A DNA stretch of 21,931 bases. Source: a virus. Shown here piece by piece: positions 7,781-14,825 of the stretch; positions within the stretch are counted from its first letter, which is position 1; every line of letters starts with the position of its first letter. The notes beneath the pieces are model-generated. The model ran no database searches and was not told the origin of the DNA. It saw nothing but the letters and a program-made list of their open reading frames with translations. The position numbers and the translations under genes were made by a program. Location of the stretch: positions 1 through 21,931 of the IMG/VR virus record IMGVR_UViG_3300032220_001237; one strand, written 5' to 3'.

Positions 7781-8005
7781 CTACTCTTCCGAGCTTTCAA
7801 CGCGAGAATGGTACACGACGTCGAGATTTAGTATGGTGTCGTACAATTGTTCGCGACTTATCTGACCGTTTTCGTACATTTCAATTGTTTCTTCCGCACC
7901 CTCGACACAGACTCCGTACTTCGAGTCGGTCAGCAGATTGACGCCCTCCATGATCTCTGTGCTGTTCGGAGACGGAGCTCCATCCTTTTTAAGTCGTCTC
8001 GCCAT
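7781..8005 (-). CDS. Small hypothetical protein upstream of portal
   Basis: About 74 residues from an ATG at 8005 (MARRLKKDGAPSPN). The frame is open further upstream to a TTG at 8050, which has GAGGG directly beside it and too close for good initiation; an internal ATG at 7951 is also possible. Whichever start is used, the gene overlaps the end of the preceding gene in another frame, by 76 bases from 8005. The C-terminal half is acidic and helical (EETIEMYENGQISREQLYD) and ends RVESSEE, where VES is encoded by a GTTGAAAGC motif. No family is recognised. Its position 11 bases before the portal suggests a head or packaging accessory, which is inference. Confidence 0.6.
   Translation of the reverse strand: MARRLKKDGAPSPNSTEIMEGVNLLTDSKYGVCVEGAEETIEMYENGQISREQLYDTILNLDVVYHSRVESSEE
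7793..7801 (-). promoter_or_regulatory. GTTGAAAGC motif upstream of portal
   Basis: Exact GTTGAAAGC on the minus strand, 23 bases before the portal ATG at 7769, inside the last codons of the preceding small gene. Only the core is conserved here; the second box is weak (CGGAAGA). Proposed late promoter or leader element. Confidence 0.5.
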
Positions 8006-8781
8006 TGGACTAGATAAGTAGGTAGGTGTTGTTGCCACCTTTGCTGCCAACCCTCAACATGGCTGAGTTCGGTAGGTGGGTGGTTCTTGAACTCTCTTCG
8101 TAACAAGTAAATCGCCGCTTCAACGAACTGTTCGTTATTCTGTTCGAACGAACGAGCAAACGCAGACGGTTCGATGTGTGCGTAGTGCTTTTGAAGCTCG
8201 ACGAATAACGGCGAGCTCGTTATGCACTGAGTCTTTATTGTATCACAATCGAGCCGTAATGCGTCGAGTTGTTCGTAAATAAGGCGTTGGTCCCAAGTGT
8301 CCTCGGACTCTCTGACCATGTCTGCCGCTTTCATGACCCTCAACTTCCCGTGCTTCTCGACCATCTTGGCCAGCTCGTCGGCGAAGCCGAGCGTGGTCTT
8401 GGAGTCCTTGGCTTTAGGCCAACGCCCCATACGCCGTCCACACCACGAAGCGGAGATGAAAAACGCAAGGATCTGGATTGAAACTTGATCGGGATTATCG
8501 ATCTGTTTCGCCCGTATCAACGCGCCGCTGCTGACCCGCGACTTCGCAATCGAACCAATATGGTTAGGATCGCACTGCCCGGCCGATGTGTCCGAGTTGA
8601 AGTCCAGGTCGTCGTTCGGATTAACCTCTGACGACCCGGTCTCCAAAGCTTTCATCTCCCTCTCATGTCTGTGATTCTCCCGAGTCTTCCACTTGTCGTG
8701 CTCGAGCACTTCTTTCAACATTTCTGGAGTCAGATTTAGCCGACTTAGGTCGGCTAGCTGCTTTAGCAGATCCGGTGTCAT
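7930..8781 (-). CDS. Hypothetical helical protein upstream of portal
   Basis: A 283-residue, mainly helical and charged protein (MTPDLLKQLADLSRLNLTPE, HEREMKALE, ELAKMVEKHGKLRVMKAADM, EQLDALRLDCDTIKTQCI). The C-terminus is rich in Trp, Gln and Arg (VEGWQQRWQQHLPTYLVQWRDDLKRM). It overlaps both neighbours in different frames: 119 bases with the preceding gene and at least 76 with the following one. The start at 8781 has GAGAG directly against the ATG; a second ATG at 8655 has a similar purine run. The N-terminal helix looks like genuine protein, so the upstream start is preferred. No DNA-binding or enzyme motif is evident. A packaging or head role is suggested only by closeness to the portal. 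Confidence 0.65.
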   Translation of the reverse strand: MTPDLLKQLADLSRLNLTPEMLKEVLEHDKWKTRENHRHEREMKALETGSSEVNPNDDLDFNSDTSAGQCDPNHIGSIAKSRVSSGALIRAKQIDNPDQVSIQILAFFISASWCGRRMGRWPKAKDSKTTLGFADELAKMVEKHGKLRVMKAADMVRESEDTWDQRLIYEQLDALRLDCDTIKTQCITSSPLFVELQKHYAHIEPSAFARSFEQNNEQFVEAAIYLLRREFKNHPPTELSHVEGWQQRWQQHLPTYLVQWRDDLKRMELRLRTAQRSWRASIC

Positions 8782-9193
8782 CTCTCAATCTTAGTGGGTC
8801 GTTCTGGGCCATGATGAGCACATCGCGGTAAGTCCAGGAAAAAATAAGACGAGTCACAGAATGGGCGGGCAGCCTGGCCGAGTCGACTCCGCGGAACATC
8901 AGGCTGTTCAGTTCGAACTGGGGCGAAGCGCCGGGTTCGTCGTACAGGATGATTCGGGTTGACTGGGGGTCCGTAACCGCCATAGCAGCGTGGAGATGGG
9001 ACAGAACGGCGTGGTCGTAGCCGCAGAACACGATGTACGCGTAATTGCCGTAGACCACGGGCTGACCGGGCAGAAGGTCGACCCTGACCACTTCGACTTT
9101 TTCGATTTGTTCCAGAGTTGTGTAGAGATGGTCGGTCATTCGAGTCAGATCGGGACTCCGATCTGCTGTAGACATAAGAGCGATACGGATCAT
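8663..9193 (-). CDS. Hypothetical protein with Rossmann-like N-terminal region
   Basis: A 176-residue protein. Residues 1-130 alternate hydrophobic strands and helices in a Rossmann-like order: MIRIALMSTAD, then VEVVRVDLLPG, then YAYIVFCGYDHAVLSHLHAAM, then TRIILYDEPGAS, then VTRLIFSW and DVLIMAQN. This recalls small nucleotide- or sugar-binding proteins (deoxyribosyltransferase-like or LOG-like folds), but I see no catalytic signature. The last 40 residues are Ser/Arg/Lys-rich, probably disordered, and are encoded in the 119-base overlap with the next gene. It is the first gene of the leftward block. A candidate extended -10 promoter (TGCTATAAT) lies about 40 bases upstream. No Shine-Dalgarno is visible. 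Confidence 0.65.
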   Translation of the reverse strand: MIRIALMSTADRSPDLTRMTDHLYTTLEQIEKVEVVRVDLLPGQPVVYGNYAYIVFCGYDHAVLSHLHAAMAVTDPQSTRIILYDEPGASPQFELNSLMFRGVDSARLPAHSVTRLIFSWTYRDVLIMAQNDPLRLRDDTGSAKAASRPKSAKSDSRNVERSARARQVEDSGESQT

Positions 9194-9211
9194 GGTGTAA
9201 ACAGGCTGGTC

Positions 9212-9228
9212 GTTGAAAGCCCTGTAGT
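9212..9228 (+). promoter_or_regulatory. GTTGAAAGC motif upstream of the 1057-residue gene
   Basis: Plus strand GTTGAAAGC followed by CCTGTAGT, 28 bases between the core and the GTG start at 9249. It lies in the 55-base divergent spacer, opposite a candidate minus-strand promoter. Proposed late promoter or leader element. Confidence 0.5.
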
Positions 9229-9231
9229 AGT

Positions 9232-9240
9232 ATTATAGCA
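9232..9240 (-). promoter_or_regulatory. Candidate extended -10 promoter for the leftward block
   Basis: Minus strand TGCTATAAT, a perfect extended -10 of the bacterial housekeeping sigma factor type. It would start a transcript near 9225 with a leader of about 30 bases before the ATG at 9193. No good -35 box is seen, which extended -10 promoters tolerate. TATAAT also occurs by chance inside coding DNA of this window; the intergenic place is what supports this one. Confidence 0.45.
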
Positions 9241-9248
9241 CGAGCCTT

Positions 9249-12200
9249 GTGGATCAAGTAACCGAACTGGTGCGCGAACGTATCGGTATTATCGTGACTC
9301 GCGGACTAGATTCTTATGGTTACTTTTCCGTAGAGACGGAGAAAAGAAAGTTTTACGACTTCGCGAGGTGGTTGGTACTGGAGATTACGGGTCGCATAGA
9401 CCGTGGCGAAGTTGTCACTCTGACTCCGTTAAAAAATAAGGTAATCATCGACCTTTTTACTACGGGTTTCGGACCGGCCTTCGCTTCCGAACTGTTCGGA
9501 CTGATCTGGTCAAAGCTGTACGCCGAAGTAGAATTCGAAGAAATAAGAGACAATCTGACCGTATCGAAATACAGACGGTACGAAGCTCTGCTGACCGAGC
9601 TATTGGCCGATCCGATCAATCTGTACAGGCAGAGTATAGCGGAGTATCTGGGCACGATAACCGAATACAGTGAGGCCGATGTGGCGATTGATCTGGGTCC
9701 GAGTAAGTCTAGACTGCTGAAATCGAACCGTACGGCGTCGTATCCCGAGCTCTTTAGGTCGCGGATACGTAAACCATTCGCACAAGTATTCAAATCGAAC
9801 GTAGAAAGTCGAGCGAAAGTGGTAAAAACAGCGGCCACCGACGTCAACTCGATAATCTCGGACTCTAAATTAAATACCGAACTGCCCGAAGTAAACGAAG
9901 ACCTACTCGTTGCGACTTTTTCGGGAGAGGGGAGGAAAATATACGCGGACATCAAGAATCTGTACAACTATTTTCTCGATTTTGGCGGGTATGGCGGGTC
10001 GATTAACGACTCGATCGAGTATCAGTTCAAGTACTACGAGTACTTTATGGCTATGTGCTACGGACGTACGTTGAGTAATACGGCGCTAGGCGGAGATTTT
10101 GGCAACTTTGAACAAATTTACGGGTCCCGTACCACAGAGCTTAAGATACACGGACTGAAATTTTTAGAGAACCTGTATTATACGAGGTCGGCCAATCAAT
10201 CTGACTCTCCGATCAACCCGGTGGCGTCTAAATATCTGAACGGAATTGCTGATCGCTATGTCGCAGAACAAACTGCTCGTACAGACATAATCTCGCTCGT
10301 TCTCGAATCGGTATACGTGGAGTGTTTGAAAGTTGGAGACGGGATCAAGGGTATACTGAACTTCCCACCTGAGGGTATCGGAGACACCACGCTGCATTTT
10401 GAGTCGTTGGCCCGAATATTTCCCGAATCCTTCGACATGAGTACGAGGTCGAGCGGTCTGACCGGGTCGATTAAGATGCTACTTAGCGCGTATAATTCAC
10501 TATACGCACTGCTGCAGAAACAGCCCGATATATCTGTATTGTCCGGTAAACTCGAGGGCATTGCGGGTTTACTGCAGAGTTTTACAAAAACAATACGGAC
10601 TGCAGGGTTTAAACCTGGCGGATATGTCGGATCGCTAAGGCTAACAAGCTACGAACCCCAGTCTGACAAAATACTGGAAAGATTGAAAAAACTAGGATTT
10701 AATGACTACGAGGCTCAGCAGATCATGAGTATCACCGACTTCAACGATCTCTTGACCAAATTCGCACCGATTACTGACTCTCAAGACGTAATTTCTTTCT
10801 TCCGATCCTACGATCTGACCAAACTTATCTACGAGTTTGGCGGACAAACCGCAATAGATCAGTATGTCGACTTTCTGTACGGAGTAGACGCGGAGAGTTC
10901 GTTGTTAAGGGTTCTTAAATTCCTCAATGTCAACCGGTCTGCTGCGTCGAAGATCCGAAGCAGAGAGTATCAAAGACTAATAGGCTACTTAATCACTCTG
11001 ACCTACGCGGTTGATGCCAATCAACTCGTTCTGCTCGAATCGGTATTGAATAAAAACGACCTTGACATATTCGACTCGATCACGCAGATCGTTCAGCGCG
11101 GCATACCTACTATTCTGAAGAAAAAAGAAGATATCGACGTGTTGTCCGGCGTGGTCGCTCAGATCGTAGTACCGGATAACTCGGGATATGAGTACCAAAA
11201 ACCTATCTGGAACAAGTTAATCGAGCAATCGGCCGGAAACGCAAAGCACGAAGATCTGAGCGGAATGTATGACCGTATGGAAGGGATTACGCCGGTCGAA
11301 CTGTACGAGATTCTCGGTCGACCCAGTCCGACTTCGCCGCTCGGTAAGATTTTGGACGGTGTGCGGGGCGGACGGCTCAGCTCGCTAATACGCTACTGCA
11401 ATCTGTTCGGACTTCTTTATTCAGTTTCGCCGTATAAAAACTCCGGACAACTTGTTAACGAGTCGGCCGACTCGTATGTTTCTATTCTCAACCTTGTCGA
11501 CAACATTGACAAGCTGGTCGACCAGCTTAACGTGGCCAGTTTGGTTATTGCGGAAACATCGAGTAACGAGCGCACAGAGTCTACGTATTCCGACCCCCTT
11601 ATCAAAGCGCAGAACAAAGAGTTTGCCGCACTAATCGACCTGGTAACCGGAGAGTCGACCAATCCGGGGATAGCGGAGTCTCCGGGGATCGGAAACTCCA
11701 GAGTACCGAATGGCGTGAAAATCTCCAACTCACTAACACCCGAAGAAGCCGCGGTGATAAGTCAGACCGGTAAGACTCTGGGTATTTTTACGTCTAAAGG
11801 GTCGGATAGTGCGGATGCAGGCAGTTATATCCGGATTTCCGTCTCCAACCTCCTCTCAAACGGAGTATTGGGGCTGCCAAGTAGTGCGGTTACGAGTGGT
11901 GAGAACGTATCCGAGTCGATGCAGCCGGTACCGGACTATTCAGTCACCCATACTGTTCCGACCACGACGGTACAGAACGACAAATCGTCGTTCGACCCGG
12001 TCGAATCGTGCAAAAAGTTTGGCAGTACGGATTGTACGGAACGAGGATATAATGCGTCGCTACTGTGTAATACAGGGTTCAATAAATCGCTGTACCCGGA
12101 AGTCGGGTATGGCCCGGATAGCCCGGACGCATCGGTTCTGCCGGTTGACCGGCCAGTAGGGTCGAAGCTTGAGCGTAACACTACGTATAATGCGGTTAAG

Positions 12201-12422
12201 CCGGTTCATCCGCAGTACGGGTTCAGTTCGTACGGATTATCCGAACTGAGCCGTAGCAATGTACTTAAGGATAGCGAGATGATGTGTGCGACACTGAAAA
12301 ACCCGCTCGAATACGGTGCGTGTATGTCAATGCTGAAGTGTAAAAAGTTCAATCCACCGTACGAGAAAAAATACTCTTTCGCCTTCTGTCCTTCTACGCT
12401 GCATGGGGGTAGATTAAGATGA
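9249..12422 (+). CDS. Large protein of unknown function, probable virion component
   Basis: A 1057-residue protein, the largest in the window, starting at a GTG (TTG one base earlier is out of frame). It opens the rightward block after a divergent spacer. The first 870 residues are mostly helical with many short hydrophobic segments and no signal peptide. The last 180 residues are different: Gly/Pro/Tyr-rich with seven Cys (from FDPVESCKKFGSTDC through a GACMSMLKCKKF string to FAFCPSTLHGG), so they could be metal-binding or disulphide-bonded. I recognise no lysozyme, protease, polymerase or tape-measure signature; the transmembrane stretches and long coiled coils expected of a tape measure are absent. 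The stop overlaps the next ATG as ATGA, so it is translationally linked to the LRR gene. A virion or baseplate protein is inferred from neighbours only. Confidence 0.75.
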   Translation: MDQVTELVRERIGIIVTRGLDSYGYFSVETEKRKFYDFARWLVLEITGRIDRGEVVTLTPLKNKVIIDLFTTGFGPAFASELFGLIWSKLYAEVEFEEIRDNLTVSKYRRYEALLTELLADPINLYRQSIAEYLGTITEYSEADVAIDLGPSKSRLLKSNRTASYPELFRSRIRKPFAQVFKSNVESRAKVVKTAATDVNSIISDSKLNTELPEVNEDLLVATFSGEGRKIYADIKNLYNYFLDFGGYGGSINDSIEYQFKYYEYFMAMCYGRTLSNTALGGDFGNFEQIYGSRTTELKIHGLKFLENLYYTRSANQSDSPINPVASKYLNGIADRYVAEQTARTDIISLVLESVYVECLKVGDGIKGILNFPPEGIGDTTLHFESLARIFPESFDMSTRSSGLTGSIKMLLSAYNSLYALLQKQPDISVLSGKLEGIAGLLQSFTKTIRTAGFKPGGYVGSLRLTSYEPQSDKILERLKKLGFNDYEAQQIMSITDFNDLLTKFAPITDSQDVISFFRSYDLTKLIYEFGGQTAIDQYVDFLYGVDAESSLLRVLKFLNVNRSAASKIRSREYQRLIGYLITLTYAVDANQLVLLESVLNKNDLDIFDSITQIVQRGIPTILKKKEDIDVLSGVVAQIVVPDNSGYEYQKPIWNKLIEQSAGNAKHEDLSGMYDRMEGITPVELYEILGRPSPTSPLGKILDGVRGGRLSSLIRYCNLFGLLYSVSPYKNSGQLVNESADSYVSILNLVDNIDKLVDQLNVASLVIAETSSNERTESTYSDPLIKAQNKEFAALIDLVTGESTNPGIAESPGIGNSRVPNGVKISNSLTPEEAAVISQTGKTLGIFTSKGSDSADAGSYIRISVSNLLSNGVLGLPSSAVTSGENVSESMQPVPDYSVTHTVPTTTVQNDKSSFDPVESCKKFGSTDCTERGYNASLLCNTGFNKSLYPEVGYGPDSPDASVLPVDRPVGSKLERNTTYNAVKPVHPQYGFSSYGLSELSRSNVLKDSEMMCATLKNPLEYGACMSMLKCKKFNPPYEKKYSFAFCPSTLHGGRLR
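11458..11528. repeat. Cluster of perfect palindromes inside the 1057-residue gene
   Basis: Perfect 18-bp palindromes at 11458-11475 (ACGAGTCGGCCGACTCGT) and 11511-11528 (AAGCTGGTCGACCAGCTT), with a 10-bp palindrome TTGTCGACAA at 11494-11503 between them. They encode residues around 737-760. They could be protein-binding sites, RNA hairpins or chance. Confidence 0.5.
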
Positions 12423-13195
12423 ACCGTACGCTTTTGTCTTACGCTAAGATGGTGGCGAACTCGGCTATTATCGAGTTCGGAGCTCAGCCCGGGTATTTTA
12501 ACGGAACTCGCTGCGAGTCGATAGACCGAGCCAGTATAAGGAAACAGCTAATCGATTCGATAGAGATCGAGCTGGCTCAATCGGGCAATATTCGTCCGAT
12601 TCAGGAGTTCAAATTGACGAATCAGTCGATTACTACGTGGGATGACTACTGGCTGGATAAGGAAGGAAGCTTCATAGTCGATCCGCTGATCGTTCGGGTA
12701 AATCTGCAGCGAAATAAGCTGGTCTACGTTAACATGAATACGCCGAGATCGGAGTTGACCGACCTAAACCTAGAAGGGAACACCGAACTTCAGCATTTGT
12801 ATATCCACGAAGCTCCGAAGCTCGAACGGCTCGATCTATCCGGCTGCACCGGCCTGCAGTACGTGAGTCTGGGCATAAACCGGTCTATAAAAGAGCTGAT
12901 TGTAAAAGACTGCGGGATGAGTACGGAAACTCTGCAGCAGTTGCTGCGAGACTTCACACCGACCATGACGGCCAACGCGAATCTTAGAGGGGTCGGGGCT
13001 TTTCGCAAGACTCATAACACTCTGCTTGACCTGCGAGGGAACCAGATAGACTGGAATAACAGAAAAATTGCGAGTAAAATTCGCCTTCTGCTGACCAATA
13101 ACTGGGTGGTCAAGTGGGACAATAATCCGCCTACCGAAATCATACCGATCCAGATGTACGGGTTTTTTGTTGAAAGCCGTATAGGAAGAAATTGA
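12419..13195 (+). CDS. Leucine-rich-repeat protein
   Basis: A 258-residue protein, ATG at 12419 overlapping the previous stop and preceded by GGGGG about 9 bases upstream. Residues about 90-210 show irregular leucine-rich repeats: LIVRVNLQRN (90-99), LTDLNLEGN (113-121), LERLDLSGC (135-143), a following LQYVSLG-type unit and LLDLRGNQI (202-210). LRR folds are curved solenoids used for protein or glycan binding. No catalytic domain, signal peptide or membrane segment is seen. It lies between a large unknown protein and a coiled-coil fibre in a rightward operon, so a virion role in attachment or complex assembly is plausible; an effector-like injected protein is the alternative. Its C-terminus FFVESRIGRN contains VES, encoded by the GTTGAAAGC motif of the next gene. 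Confidence 0.8.
   Translation: MNRTLLSYAKMVANSAIIEFGAQPGYFNGTRCESIDRASIRKQLIDSIEIELAQSGNIRPIQEFKLTNQSITTWDDYWLDKEGSFIVDPLIVRVNLQRNKLVYVNMNTPRSELTDLNLEGNTELQHLYIHEAPKLERLDLSGCTGLQYVSLGINRSIKELIVKDCGMSTETLQQLLRDFTPTMTANANLRGVGAFRKTHNTLLDLRGNQIDWNNRKIASKIRLLLTNNWVVKWDNNPPTEIIPIQMYGFFVESRIGRN
13169..13185 (+). promoter_or_regulatory. GTTGAAAGC motif upstream of the coiled-coil fibre gene
   Basis: Plus strand GTTGAAAGCCGTATAGG, matching the long consensus GTTGAAAGCnGTTTAGG at all but one fixed position. It lies in the last codons of the LRR gene, with 22 bases between the core and the GTG start at 13200. The AGGAAG run at its end may also serve as a distant Shine-Dalgarno. Confidence 0.5.
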
Positions 13196-13199
13196 ATTT

Positions 13200-14114
13200 G
13201 TGGCCGACCTAAGAACCAGATTTATAGAGGACTATGCGGGCGGTCTGCTGAATATCGCGCGTCAAGAACTCTCGAGTACGGGTGAAGTCTTGGCCCAGGA
13301 CGGGTTTGTAGACAACACCGCGTTGTTTGTTGAAGATGGTCGGGGCGTAAAAAGCGGACTGAGACTGGGTAGTTCGTTGGCCGAATGTATCGACCCGACT
13401 ACGGAGACCGGACTGCTGAATGTCCGGACTGCTGACCGAACCTATGCGAAGATCAAGGATCTTAAGATCTTCGCTACCGCGGTCGCATCGGCTCAGAGTG
13501 CGCTGACCGATTCGGTATCCGAGTCGGTTAGTAATTTTGAAGGTGCGTTTGAGTCGTTAGAGGTTGATTTTCAGTCGTTCCGGTCAGAAATCAATCTGTC
13601 AATTGAACAGATAAACAAGTCGTTAGAAGACCAGAGCTCGCTGATAAGCAAAATCAACACTGAAACGGTTCTGCGTATTGATTCGGACGCCGCATCGTTG
13701 TCGAACAGGGTCGATATTCTCGAAGAAACCGTAAAAGGCGTACAGATCGTGGCCTCTGAACTTAAATCGTCCGGTTCGACCTTTAAGCTCGAAGATGACG
13801 AACTACAGCGGTTCGATATTGAATCAAAATCAAAGTACTACGCGATAACAGAGATTTCAACCAACGTGCCAGCCTGGGTCACGCTGTATACCGATGCGGG
13901 GTCGCAAGGTAATGACATCAGAGCACAAGGCGACCCGGCCGCTGTTAACAGCGGAATTATAGTCGATGTGATCACAACGACAGATAACTACGTTCGTAAG
14001 TTCATGCCGCTGCTGATTGCGGGATCGGATGAACCGAAATTCTATATCCGCGCAGTTAACCGGTCCAACGTTACGGTTCAGGTCGCCGTAGTTATCAAAT
14101 ATATCCCGCTCTAA
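13200..14114 (+). CDS. Coiled-coil fibre or whisker protein with C-terminal beta tip
   Basis: A 304-residue protein with a GTG start at 13200, five bases after the LRR gene stop. Residues 1-90 form an N-terminal attachment region. Residues about 92-188 are a long heptad-type helix without Pro (FESLEVDFQSFRSEINLSI, IEQINKSLEDQSSLISKI, LSNRVDILEETVKGV), expected to form a trimeric coiled coil like fibritin or short fibres. The last 110 residues are a beta domain (EISTNVPAWVTLYTDAGSQG, FYIRAVNRSNVTVQVAVVI) resembling the C-terminus of the fibre at 2276-2974. A receptor-contacting or fibre-folding role is likely. Its stop overlaps the stop of the convergent gene by 3 bases, leaving no room for an intergenic terminator. 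Confidence 0.8.
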   Translation: MADLRTRFIEDYAGGLLNIARQELSSTGEVLAQDGFVDNTALFVEDGRGVKSGLRLGSSLAECIDPTTETGLLNVRTADRTYAKIKDLKIFATAVASAQSALTDSVSESVSNFEGAFESLEVDFQSFRSEINLSIEQINKSLEDQSSLISKINTETVLRIDSDAASLSNRVDILEETVKGVQIVASELKSSGSTFKLEDDELQRFDIESKSKYYAITEISTNVPAWVTLYTDAGSQGNDIRAQGDPAAVNSGIIVDVITTTDNYVRKFMPLLIAGSDEPKFYIRAVNRSNVTVQVAVVIKYIPL

Positions 14115-14470
14115 ATCCCCAACTCTAGCGAGTCGATAACCGACTGTATCGTCTCCGCCGACACTCTGATCACAACGGCCGGACCTATCTTTCTGAGGAC
14201 ATAGAACAGAATCCCTTCGCGTCTTTCTATGTCGTCGACAAACACGCTGCGGAAGGTTTTATCGTGAATGTCCTGCCCACCCAGCAACTCGTACACTGAG
14301 TTGGGATCAAAGACCCACATACAATTCGACTGATCGGCCGTAGCGATGTAGAGGGCGAAAGGTGTGTGATTTTTCTCGATATAGTACAAAGACTCCAGTA
14401 CACCGGCAGGGTCGCCGGACCGCCTGAGCGAATCGACCAGGGTTTTCTTCTCGTTCTCTGTATTAAACAC
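14111..14470 (-). CDS. Hypothetical 119-residue protein
   Basis: GTG start at 14470, directly after the stop of the preceding small gene; no strong Shine-Dalgarno, so translation may be coupled. The first half is helical and charged (NEKKTLVDSLRRSGDPAGVL). The second half is strand-rich (FALYIATADQSNCMWVFDP, EGILFYVLRKIGPAVVIRV) and ends with a helix. The overall pattern suggests a small soluble alpha/beta protein. I do not recognise the family. It ends tail to tail with the coiled-coil fibre gene, the two stop codons sharing bases 14112-14113. Confidence 0.65.
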   Translation of the reverse strand: MFNTENEKKTLVDSLRRSGDPAGVLESLYYIEKNHTPFALYIATADQSNCMWVFDPNSVYELLGGQDIHDKTFRSVFVDDIERREGILFYVLRKIGPAVVIRVSAETIQSVIDSLELGI

Positions 14471-14472
14471 GT

Positions 14473-14757
14473 TCAGATCCGAACAGACCGGGATTTACCA
14501 GAAAGTCCGAGGTTCTTTGCAATAGCTTGGCTCATTTTCTCAGCCAGCTTGCGATCCGACTCGGACAGAGCGGGCCGAGGCTTAACGGATTCGGCGACAG
14601 GCTTGACAACCTCGGCGCGGGTTTGGATAGTCGGCGGGAGCGCTAACTTCTCGGAGGAGCTGGGATTCTCGAGTTCCGTCTCCGGATTTTTGTCTTTTTG
14701 CCCACTCGTGCCAGGCTGCGATTTGGGCTTTGCTGAAGTTTCCATTGTGCATGACAA
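14473..14757 (-). CDS. Small disordered hypothetical protein
   Basis: 94 residues from a TTG at 14757, or 90 from the ATG at 14745. The TTG has an AGG about 7 bases upstream, the ATG has none, so the TTG is slightly preferred. Residues 5-65 are rich in Ser, Pro, Lys and Glu and almost certainly disordered (KPKSQPGTSGQKDKNPETE). The last 30 residues form a likely helix (SESDRKLAEKMSQAIAKNLG) with a basic end. Such proteins in phages can be assembly chaperones, scaffolds or regulators; nothing here decides. A strong GTTGAAAGC-type motif lies just upstream, which makes a real gene more likely. Confidence 0.6.
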   Translation of the reverse strand: MSCTMETSAKPKSQPGTSGQKDKNPETELENPSSSEKLALPPTIQTRAEVVKPVAESVKPRPALSESDRKLAEKMSQAIAKNLGLSGKSRSVRI

Positions 14758-14764
14758 TTAGTTG

Positions 14765-14781
14765 CCTAAACTGCTTTCACC
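14765..14781 (-). promoter_or_regulatory. GTTGAAAGC-type motif (GGTGAAAGC variant)
   Basis: Minus strand GGTGAAAGCAGTTTAGG: one core mismatch, but 16 consecutive bases identical to the copy before the tail tube gene. It sits in the 68-base spacer after the fibre gene at 14826-15929. A small inverted repeat (ACCGG-GACT-CCGGT) overlaps its upstream edge. The core ends 15 bases before the TTG at 14757 or 27 before the ATG at 14745. Confidence 0.55.
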
Positions 14782-14825
14782 GGAGTCCCGGTCTACGTTG
14801 ATTTTTACTTAAATCACAAAGCGTG

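Noticed and set aside
8711-8719. GTTGAAAGA copy inside the 7930-8781 gene
   Set aside because: Lacks the final C and the second box, is not near a downstream start, and is explained by the codons for Met-Leu-Lys-Glu.
13446-13474. 9-bp inverted repeat GCGAAGATC / GATCTTCGC
   Set aside because: Within coding DNA of the coiled-coil fibre and at a rate expected by chance for arms this short; it follows from repeated Lys-Ile/Asp-Leu codons.
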